From the NCBI GenBank assembly GCA_023229385.1, contig JALNZI010000006.1:28864-92863 (forward strand): 64,000 bases of DNA, written 5' to 3'. The stretch comes from Candidatus Omnitrophota bacterium. Lineage in GTDB: Bacteria > Omnitrophota > Gorgyraeia > Gygaellales > Profunditerraquicolaceae. This document shows, piece after piece, positions 6,266 to 12,075 of this stretch. How positions within the stretch are numbered: the first letter of the stretch is position 1; each line of letters opens with the position of its first letter. The position numbers were made by a program, and so were the translations under genes. The notes under the pieces were generated by a model. It was not told where the DNA came from. It did no database searches and saw nothing but the letters and a program-made list of their open reading frames with translations.

Positions 6266-7504
6266 TTACTTAAGCATTGCTTTCACTTGATTGCAATACT
6301 CATTAACATTACTTATCCATAAGTTCCACATCTGAAAGTATACAATTCCTCCTCTAAGTTTAGTTATATTACGGTTATGCACCATAAAGCCTTCATCATA
6401 AGCCAACTGTACTTGATCAGCATAGAACTTCAAACATTTATCCTTTCCAATTATACGATGTTGATGAGAGTTACAGAACTTACCTCTTATGTAATCAGTA
6501 ACCAATACAAAACCTTCTTTCATTGTTGGTGTGGGTTCGTATACGTCGATTATACGATGTTTACGTAATGCAGGATTAACTGGTTGAGGTTTATACTTAC
6601 TGTTCTCTATGTACTCTAGAGTGTGTTTAGGATGATAATCTATTACATCGTGATTCTTTCTAAATGTTGCATGAGACATCATAATACTTTGAGCATATCT
6701 CATCTTACCAGAGTTCTTAACACCTCCAGTAAGTTCACAGATATAATCACATTCGTCTTCAGTAATAAATCCTTCATGAAGCTTTTCAATAGCAATATCA
6801 TAAGCTTTAGTAGGATCTTTACCAATATAGAATATCATACTCTTCCAGAACTTAAGATGAGCTTTATCCTGATGAGTACCAGACTCATTAGCTACAAGAT
6901 CATAATCAGATTCAGTTAATTGTCTAGCATCATCATTATAGTTATTACAAACATTCTCATCATACTCATCATCAGTATCTTTGTATAACTCTCTGATAGT
7001 ATCTTTGTTACTCCATATCCATTTAGCCAGAGATCTATCAAGTTTAAGTTTCTTAAGAGCTTTGATATCAAGCATACCTTTATGATCAGTATACCATTCA
7101 AGATTGAATCTTGTAACAGTATCCTTTTCATATTTATCATTAGAACATACAACTTCTTCGAATATATCCCATTGTTTAGGATGATAGTCTTTATTACCAT
7201 AAATATTATCACCAGGACCATCTACAGCAAAGTCATCACGTATATCAGGAGCGGTGCTATCTGCTAAGATACCAGTAGGACTTATCCATAATCCATCCTC
7301 ACAGATATCTAGACTATTTCCTTCTTTATCAAACCTTTGAGGACCATACTCATCAGAGTTACTGTGATACATAACGTTCTCCTTTGATTTATGTGTATCA
7401 GTAAAAGTTACTTCATGATTTGAAAGATCATACTCAGATAACTTACCATTAGCTTTAGCAATAAGACGATTAATGATCATCTGATTAGAAATAGTACGAT
7501 TCAT
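6266..7504 (-). CDS. Acidic hypothetical protein, 412 aa
   Basis: Start at 7504 (MNRTISNQMIINRL) because CCAAAGGAGTTTATC precedes it. This is the largest leftward gene. It is rich in Asp, Glu and Asn (for example TDDEYDENVCNNYNDD), soluble, with conserved-looking Trp-rich patches but no motif I can name. Codon use and higher GC resemble the 34-, 69- and 102-aa neighbours. It may be a highly expressed early protein; the function is unknown. Confidence 0.75.
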   Translation of the reverse strand: MNRTISNQMIINRLIAKANGKLSEYDLSNHEVTFTDTHKSKENVMYHSNSDEYGPQRFDKEGNSLDICEDGLWISPTGILADSTAPDIRDDFAVDGPGDNIYGNKDYHPKQWDIFEEVVCSNDKYEKDTVTRFNLEWYTDHKGMLDIKALKKLKLDRSLAKWIWSNKDTIRELYKDTDDEYDENVCNNYNDDARQLTESDYDLVANESGTHQDKAHLKFWKSMIFYIGKDPTKAYDIAIEKLHEGFITEDECDYICELTGGVKNSGKMRYAQSIMMSHATFRKNHDVIDYHPKHTLEYIENSKYKPQPVNPALRKHRIIDVYEPTPTMKEGFVLVTDYIRGKFCNSHQHRIIGKDKCLKFYADQVQLAYDEGFMVHNRNITKLRGGIVYFQMWNLWISNVNEYCNQVKAMLK

Positions 7505-7526
7505 GATAAACTCCTTTGGTAAAAGT

Positions 7527-7631
7527 TTAGTTAATTGATACTTCAATTACTTCTTCATCATTAATAACATCAAAGACACGTTCAAACTCAGATACATCTA
7601 GAAACTGATCATCATAATCTTGAATAGACAT
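7527..7631 (-). CDS. Acidic micro-protein, 34 aa
   Basis: AAAGGAGTAATATC precedes the ATG at 7631. The product (MSIQDYDDQFLDVSEFERVF...) is strongly acidic, with 13 Asp or Glu in 34 residues. Small acidic early proteins of phages often act as inhibitors or DNA mimics; that is only a suggestion. Confidence 0.55.
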   Translation of the reverse strand: MSIQDYDDQFLDVSEFERVFDVINDEEVIEVSIN

Positions 7632-7656
7632 GATATTACTCCTTTGATTAAGTTAA

Positions 7657-7866
7657 TTAAAATTCAAATTTACCAGACATTATTTCTTCAAGTAGATCAG
7701 CACATTCTTTACCAATAACTGGTTCTTTAGGATCTTTATGTACAGGACTTTCTTGTACTGTGCATAGATCATAGTTACAGTTCTTACAGATAAAAGACTG
7801 TGGGTTATCTACTGTAGCAGGCATACCACAACCATCACATACAACTAGATACTTTGACTTAGACAT
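7657..7866 (-). CDS. Small zinc-ribbon protein, 69 aa
   Basis: Preceded by CAAAGGAGTATGTC. Two CxxC knuckles, CDGC (residues 10-13) and CKNC (27-30), form a typical zinc ribbon, followed by one more Cys and an acidic helix. Such ribbons usually mediate protein or nucleic-acid contact. Exact role unknown. Confidence 0.7.
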   Translation of the reverse strand: MSKSKYLVVCDGCGMPATVDNPQSFICKNCNYDLCTVQESPVHKDPKEPVIGKECADLLEEIMSGKFEF

Positions 7867-7890
7867 GACATACTCCTTTGTTTATGGTTA

Positions 7891-8019
7891 TTAATCAATG
7901 AAACTTAAATTAGCGATTACTACTATAGCTATACATACTACAGCTATTACTAACCTCAATGTACCAGCATGTACACTAAGCTTACTACATCTAGATACAA
8001 GATTAGATTGTATATACAT
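7891..8019 (-). CDS. Membrane micro-protein, 42 aa
   Basis: GAAAGGATTAGAT precedes the ATG at 8019. Residues 22-39 (LRLVIAVVCIAIVVIANL) form a single membrane segment. No family recognised. Confidence 0.55.
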   Translation of the reverse strand: MYIQSNLVSRCSKLSVHAGTLRLVIAVVCIAIVVIANLSFID

Positions 8020-8057
8020 ATCTAATCCTTTCTATTGTTGATTGTTATTAATAAGTA

Positions 8058-8228
8058 CTAGTTAACAATACCACTATCACTAGCAAGCGTGCCTTGTACA
8101 TCAAAGTATGATGCAATAAGCATATACGTTGCTACTGCTTTACTACGATTAAGACAACTAATACGATCACTAAGCTTATGATCTTTTTCAACAAAGACCA
8201 TACTATCAATTAATGTAACAGTAAACAT
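8058..8228 (-). CDS. Small hypothetical protein, 56 aa
   Basis: The start at 8228 (MFTVTLIDSMVFVEKDH) is chosen because TAGGAGGTTTT precedes it; the longer frame to 8324 is a read-through of the leader. First leftward gene of the divergent region. Function not recognised. Confidence 0.6.
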   Translation of the reverse strand: MFTVTLIDSMVFVEKDHKLSDRISCLNRSKAVATYMLIASYFDVQGTLASDSGIVN

Positions 8229-8539
8229 AAAACCTCCTAGAAAAGTGTGTAAGTTATTGTTTTGTATAAAGTTACCCAGTGAGCTCTTATCTTCTGTAAA
8301 GTAATAATATAATACTAATAACACTCTAGGTACTATCGAAAAACATCCCTAATATCATAATCTCAATTCTCAAATAATTTTTTACACTAAACTGTATATT
8401 AAGCATTAACTATAATATTTAAATCCTAAAATAATTTTTCATCTATTTAAGCAATATCTAAATCCTCCAAAAAATTTTATCTGAAACCTCTTGATAGAAA
8501 TTATACCTGATCTGATATAATCTTAGCTTTAAACAGTAC

Positions 8540-8563
8540 TTTTATACCCTTTCTGGTATAAAA
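8540..8563. promoter_or_regulatory. Inverted repeat, possible operator
   Basis: TTTTATACC and GGTATAAAA form a perfect 9-bp inverted repeat around CTTTCT. It contains TATA-like -10 sequences in both directions and could be an operator or overlapping divergent promoters. Confidence 0.4.
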
Positions 8564-8659
8564 ACGTAAAATCGAATTTTCAAAAAAAATATATCTGAAT
8601 CGACCTCGCAATGGTCCTTTTCTATAACCCTAAACATATCAATAAGTTATAAGATATCT

Positions 8660-8690
8660 TTGTCTGAAAAGTATATATTATTTCAGACAA
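8660..8690. promoter_or_regulatory. Inverted repeat, possible operator
   Basis: TTGTCTGAAA and TTTCAGACAA form a perfect 10-bp inverted repeat around an 11-nt AT spacer (31 nt overall, three helical turns). There is no T-run, so an operator or dimeric protein site is more likely than a terminator. The TGTCTGA half-site resembles the core of the early-region motif. Confidence 0.45.
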
Positions 8691-8787
8691 GAAGTGCATA
8701 GTATTGCCTATTTATATGTATTTTGTGTTAAAACTGTTATAAAGCTACTAAAAGTGTTATATACTGCACCTTATGTGTTAAAACAAT

Positions 8788-8816
8788 TTGACATCCTAGA
8801 TGTAAAGAAGTATATT
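8788..8816 (+). promoter_or_regulatory. Sigma70-type promoter
   Basis: TTGACA, 17-nt spacer, TATATT, followed by AGGAGG and the ATG at 8834. Consensus spacing and position make this a strong host-type promoter. Confidence 0.85.
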
Positions 8817-8833
8817 ACTAATAGGAGGTAAGT

Positions 8834-9148
8834 ATGAAATATTGTAGTAATTGTAAGTATCTTTCTAAGTATATTCGTGATGAAATTATTGATTATAGAT
8901 ATATAGATGGAAGTATAGTAGAGTCTGGAAATAAAGTATGTCTATGTGATCCTAAAAGAGAAGATTATAATAATTGGGAATATGAGTGTGTAACTAAGGT
9001 TTTAACTGTTTATGATCCTAGAAAGCTTAATGTTAAGAATGATTGCCAGTGTTATCGAGAGAGATGGATATATAGAATTATAGCGTTTCTTAGAGGATGT
9101 AAGTATTATCATGTTAATGGTGGATTAAAACATGAACGAGTTAAATAA
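8834..9148 (+). CDS. Cysteine-rich hypothetical protein, 104 aa
   Basis: Follows a strong promoter and AGGAGG, so it is probably among the first rightward genes expressed. Cys residues at CSNC (4-7), CLC (about 36-38), one near 52, CQC (about 71-73) and one near 89 suggest metal binding. Function not recognised. Confidence 0.7.
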   Translation: MKYCSNCKYLSKYIRDEIIDYRYIDGSIVESGNKVCLCDPKREDYNNWEYECVTKVLTVYDPRKLNVKNDCQCYRERWIYRIIAFLRGCKYYHVNGGLKHERVK

Positions 9149-9344
9149 GTTAGTTATACTTATATTTGCTTTGTATGTGATTGGTGATACTATCAGGATA
9201 ATTGATCATAAGGATCGCTTTGTAATATTAAATGTGTTTAATACAGATACTGATAGTTGTTATGTTATGCTTGGTAATCTAGAGCATAAGTTAATAAGAT
9301 ATGAGCGTTGTTATAAACTTAGAAAGACTTTAGATAAGTATTGA
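9132..9344 (+). CDS. Small hypothetical protein, 70 aa
   Basis: Overlaps the upstream gene by 17 nt. The first 17 residues (NKLVILIFALYVIGDTI) are hydrophobic and could be a membrane anchor; the rest is a small basic domain. Function not recognised. Confidence 0.55.
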   Translation: MNELNKLVILIFALYVIGDTIRIIDHKDRFVILNVFNTDTDSCYVMLGNLEHKLIRYERCYKLRKTLDKY

Positions 9345-9369
9345 CTTTAACTTTGAAATATTGTATATT
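9341..9369 (+). promoter_or_regulatory. Sigma70-type promoter
   Basis: TTGACT, 17-nt spacer, TATATT, 56 nt upstream of the Hsp20 gene, with AAGGAGG before its start. Same spacing and -10 as three other promoters in this window. Confidence 0.8.
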
Positions 9370-9424
9370 ACTTATGTTACTGATCGAATGACAGTAACTT
9401 TTTTAATCTATCTAAGGAGGATTT

Positions 9425-9832
9425 ATGGACACACAACTATGGGACATCTTCGATGTCTTCTTCAAAGATGCACTGGACACTTCCAGTACCTACACAACTC
9501 TTACGAACAGCAAACTACATTATCCAATTGATGTTAAGGAGACAACCTCTGGAATTCAATTTGATGTAGCTATTGTTGGGGCTGAGAAAAAAGATGTAAT
9601 TATCGAAACCGAAAACGATATATTACGAATAATTTATCCTAATAATGAAAATAAAGACAGCACTGAAAAGTATCTTTATAAGGGGATTACACGTAAGTCT
9701 TTCAATTTTAATTGGAAGCTTGGTGGCAAGTTTGACGTCGCTCAGACAGTGGCAGCTATGGATAAGGGATTACTTACGATTAAGATTCCTTACACTAAGA
9801 ACGCTACTAAGAAACGTGTTGAAATAGTTTAA
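9425..9832 (+). CDS. Small heat-shock protein (Hsp20 / alpha-crystallin)
   Basis: 135 aa. The alpha-crystallin domain spans about residues 35-135: YPIDVKETTSGIQFDVAIVGAEKKDV at its start, then the diagnostic G-x-L-x-I-x-I-P signature (GLLTIKIPY, about residues 115-123) and a short C-terminal IxV-like end (RVEIV). Members are ATP-independent holdases that stop unfolded proteins aggregating. It has its own promoter and a perfect hairpin after the stop, so it is a single-gene transcription unit. Codon use is less AT-biased than neighbours, as for a well-expressed gene. Similar proteins are known in some phages. Confidence 0.9.
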   Translation: MDTQLWDIFDVFFKDALDTSSTYTTLTNSKLHYPIDVKETTSGIQFDVAIVGAEKKDVIIETENDILRIIYPNNENKDSTEKYLYKGITRKSFNFNWKLGGKFDVAQTVAAMDKGLLTIKIPYTKNATKKRVEIV

Positions 9833-9836
9833 ACAT

Positions 9837-9857
9837 TTGGGGAGATATTCTCCCCAA
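9837..9857 (+). terminator. Hairpin terminator after hsp20
   Basis: TTGGGGAGA and TCTCCCCAA pair perfectly over 9 bp with a 3-nt loop, followed by TTATATTTAT. It lies four bases after the stop codon. Confidence 0.75.
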
Positions 9858-9867
9858 TTATATTTAT

Positions 9868-10068
9868 ATGGGTAAAATTAAAAAAATAATGTCTGAAGAA
9901 TTTAAGAGACGTAATTTTCCAGATAGTATTAATAATTATTTTATAGCAAATTGTCCATATAGTGATCGAGATTGTGATGTATTTTGTAATGAAGATGAAT
10001 GTGAAGATTGTTTTCATGAATTTGTAACATTTGATCAACTTCATGTAAGTCTAGGAATTAAATCTTGA
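9868..10068 (+). CDS. Small cysteine-rich protein, 66 aa
   Basis: Contains CPYSDRDCDVFC then CEDC (about residues 29-48), an acidic five-Cys cluster likely to bind metal. No strong ribosome site is visible at this ATG or the one at 9889. First gene of the chain leading into the LRDRY-tagged genes. Confidence 0.6.
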   Translation: MGKIKKIMSEEFKRRNFPDSINNYFIANCPYSDRDCDVFCNEDECEDCFHEFVTFDQLHVSLGIKS

Positions 10069-10379
10069 TACATCTAAGAGATCCATATATAGAGAGTATT
10101 GTAGAACTTAATTCATTTAAATTATTTTATGAAAGTAATTTTATATGTGACTGTAATGCAATTGAAATAACATCAAATACATTAAAAGGATTTTTTACTA
10201 CTAATTTTAATCTTGATATTTATCAAGATAAAACATATACGATTCTTATAAATTATAATAATACAATATATAATTTAAACTATGTTAAACTAACATCCAG
10301 ACATCGTTATGTTGATAATTTTAATATACCAATTAGTCTAGATACTAAATACGAGTTTAAGTATGAACATATCTCTTAG
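10065..10379 (+). CDS. LRDRY-tagged small protein, 104 aa
   Basis: Starts at a TTG that overlaps the previous stop (TTGA), with TAGGA upstream. The start is fixed by the N-terminal MIHLRDPY, the same short peptide that opens six further genes in a row. The remainder (about residues 12-104) is unrelated to the others, beta-rich, with no named motif. Confidence 0.7.
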   Translation: MIHLRDPYIESIVELNSFKLFYESNFICDCNAIEITSNTLKGFFTTNFNLDIYQDKTYTILINYNNTIYNLNYVKLTSRHRYVDNFNIPISLDTKYEFKYEHIS

Positions 10380-10755
10380 AGATCGAGCAGATCCAATATA
10401 TCCAGAAAATAGTTTTAATAGTATCTGGTATGCAACAAGAATGCTTATAACTAGTGGATCTATGTTTAAGTTAGAATATAATCTTCCTAGACGTTGGGGT
10501 AAGACTCATCTATGTGGAAAACTCATGGAAGAATTTGAAAATGTAATATATATTGCTAGTAATGATAATATGTGTAAATATTTCTGTTCTACATATGGAT
10601 ATATAACTAGAACTTTTAGTGCTAATTATATACTTGATTGTTTAAGAGGTCGAATAATAAATTATATTTTATTTGATGAAGTATCTTCTGTTCAAGTAAA
10701 TAACGTATTATCTTATGTACATCCTAAAGGTTATCTTGCAGTGAGATCATTATGA
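10363..10755 (+). CDS. LRDRY-tagged mini P-loop NTPase-like protein, 130 aa
   Basis: Begins MNISLRDRADP. Residues 42-48 (PRRWGKT) resemble the non-classical Walker A of terminase-type ATPases, and YILFDE (101-106) resembles a Walker B. The intervening part is too short for a full terminase ATPase, so this is a reduced P-loop domain or a decayed copy. Overlaps both neighbours by a few to 17 bases, implying translational coupling. The tag and the ATPase motifs are seen; an ATPase role is inferred. Confidence 0.65.
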   Translation: MNISLRDRADPIYPENSFNSIWYATRMLITSGSMFKLEYNLPRRWGKTHLCGKLMEEFENVIYIASNDNMCKYFCSTYGYITRTFSANYILDCLRGRIINYILFDEVSSVQVNNVLSYVHPKGYLAVRSL

Positions 10756-10985
10756 TTCACTTAAGAGATCCATACATAAATGATTTTCCTACTCAAAGTC
10801 CGTCTAGTTCAGATTCAAGTAGTTCAAGTAGTTCAGAAAGTTTTAGTATTAGTGATAGTGCAAGTATTTCAATGAGTGCTAGTCCAAGTATAAGTAATGA
10901 AAGAAATTATGAACATACACCTAAGAGATCGATACTTTCAAGAATATCCAAAAGATTGGTATCGATTATATCTTTTACTAAGTAA
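10752..10985 (+). CDS. LRDRY-tagged serine-rich protein, 77 aa
   Basis: Begins MIHLRDPYINDF, then a low-complexity Ser-rich stretch (about residues 15-50) and a basic tail. Start codon overlaps the previous stop (ATGA). Its last 77 bases are shared, in another frame, with the beginning of the next tagged gene. Function not recognised; could be a flexible linker or a structural tail peptide. Confidence 0.6.
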   Translation: MIHLRDPYINDFPTQSPSSSDSSSSSSSESFSISDSASISMSASPSISNERNYEHTPKRSILSRISKRLVSIISFTK

Positions 10986-11319
10986 AAATATAAATGAAGA
11001 TAGATTTTTTACCATAAATTTATCTAGACATAAACATTTTGAAACCGTTACTTTAGGTTTAAATTTATTAAATGATTTTGAACATCTTTTAATGATTGTT
11101 AAAAACGCTGGTACTGAAATAATGCTTAGAAAAAATAGTAATTTAAATAATATAAATCAATATAATTTATATTCTGGAGTAGAACTTAAAAATTGTGGAT
11201 GTGATGTACATCTAAAATTAAAATATAAATATATATTTATGGATAACTTAGATGATGAACTTATAAAATACTATTCTAATCTTGGACTTAGTTATATTAG
11301 TATAAAGAACAACTTATGA
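10909..11319 (+). CDS. LRDRY-tagged protein, 136 aa
   Basis: The start at 10909 (MNIHLRDRYFQEY) is chosen over the ATG at 10897 because it aligns with the shared tag. The body is soluble with no recognised motif. Overlaps the Ser-rich gene by 77 nt and the next gene by 4 nt. Confidence 0.65.
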   Translation: MNIHLRDRYFQEYPKDWYRLYLLLSKNINEDRFFTINLSRHKHFETVTLGLNLLNDFEHLLMIVKNAGTEIMLRKNSNLNNINQYNLYSGVELKNCGCDVHLKLKYKYIFMDNLDDELIKYYSNLGLSYISIKNNL

Positions 11320-11525
11320 ACATAAATTTAAGAGATCGATACATTGCTGAGACACTTACAATCAAAGATATTTCTAATATGGTTGAGTGGTTGATGAAAC
11401 AACCATCACAAGAATATATAATTCCAGTAGATAGTTATTATGATAAATTAATAGATGATTATTTTAATGAGCGAATTAAAAAATTAAAAACTAGGAAACT
11501 ATATGACAATAAATCTAAGAGATAG
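11316..11525 (+). CDS. LRDRY-tagged small protein, 69 aa
   Basis: Begins MNINLRDRYIAET; ATGA overlap with the previous stop. The body is helical and charged. Function not recognised. Confidence 0.7.
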   Translation: MNINLRDRYIAETLTIKDISNMVEWLMKQPSQEYIIPVDSYYDKLIDDYFNERIKKLKTRKLYDNKSKR

Positions 11526-11712
11526 ATACGTAGAAGAACCAAAAGTATGGCCAGGTAAATTTGAATATACTGATACATTAGACTTTGATAATCACATCAT
11601 TCAACAATGGGTGCAAAATGCTAGAAGAGCACTATCTGCTGAAGTTAGACGAACTGTATTAGAACAAATACCGCGTTATAATCAAGGTGGAATAATTGAA
11701 CCTAAATCTTAA
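11503..11712 (+). CDS. LRDRY-tagged small protein, 69 aa
   Basis: Begins MTINLRDRYVEEP and overlaps the previous gene by 23 nt. The body contains a helical segment (RRALSAEVRRTVLEQIPRY). Function not recognised. Confidence 0.7.
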   Translation: MTINLRDRYVEEPKVWPGKFEYTDTLDFDNHIIQQWVQNARRALSAEVRRTVLEQIPRYNQGGIIEPKS

Positions 11713-11998
11713 AAATAAATATCCAGATATCTTTAATGCTGTCTATGATAGTGTTACTGATTTTACAGACTTACCTGATGAAGTTATCTCTAAGATAGCT
11801 TATCGAGCAGGTACTGTAGCTTGTGAAGCTCACGAGCGAGAACTAACCAAGGAGAAATCAATGTCAGATGATCTTAAAGATCTTGTAACGTCTACAGATG
11901 TTCCAAGTATTTCAAAACAAGAGATGCGAAAGACTCACGCTAATCAACATCAGCAAGCAAAGAAAATAACAGGAAAAGCTAAGAAAACAAAGAAATAA
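11696..11998 (+). CDS. Degenerate-tagged protein, 100 aa, with internal start
   Basis: Opens at TTG with the variant tag MNLNLKNKYPDIF and GGTGGA upstream. An in-frame ATG at 11861, preceded by AAGGAG at ideal spacing, would yield a second product of 45 aa (MSDDLKDLVTST... to a Lys-rich tail). Two proteins from one frame is plausible. The C-terminus (KKITGKAKKTKK) is highly basic. Confidence 0.65.
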   Translation: MNLNLKNKYPDIFNAVYDSVTDFTDLPDEVISKIAYRAGTVACEAHERELTKEKSMSDDLKDLVTSTDVPSISKQEMRKTHANQHQQAKKITGKAKKTKK

Positions 11999-11999
11999 C

Positions 12000-12028
12000 T
12001 TGATATCTTACTACGGTTGTAGTATATT
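12000..12028 (+). promoter_or_regulatory. Sigma70-type promoter for ribonucleotide reductase
   Basis: TTGATA, 17-nt spacer, TATATT, about 50 nt upstream of the reductase ATG. Confidence 0.8.
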
Positions 12029-12030
12029 AT

Positions 12031-12056
12031 AGACATCACAATTGATGTCTATTTTT
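12031..12056 (+). terminator. Hairpin with T-run between promoter and gene
   Basis: AGACATCA and TGATGTCT pair perfectly around CAAT, then ATTTTT. The expected transcript start falls at the base of this hairpin. It can end transcripts arriving from the left; it may also protect or regulate the reductase mRNA 5' end. Confidence 0.6.
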
Positions 12057-12075
12057 GTCTTTGAGGGAAAACAAA

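Larger units (their letters stand above)
8229..8787. other. Divergent intergenic control region
   Basis: No gene on either strand. Very AT-rich, with two perfect inverted repeats (entered separately), two copies of GTGTTAAAAC (about 8727 and 8776), and AAATCCT-A/C-rich blocks repeated near 8421 and 8455. It separates the leftward early block from the rightward genes and should carry start sites for both. Confidence 0.6.

Noticed and set aside
6377..7267. Several frames on both strands inside the 412-aa gene
   Set aside because: Low-complexity shadow frames rich in Ile, Met and Tyr without ribosome sites; the 412-aa frame has one.
9645..10044. Alternative frames over hsp20 and the following small gene
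   Set aside because: Shadows of the recognised Hsp20 gene and of its neighbour.
10897..10908. Earlier ATG for the fourth tagged gene
   Set aside because: It would place four extra residues before the shared tag; the ATG at 10909 matches the other tagged proteins.
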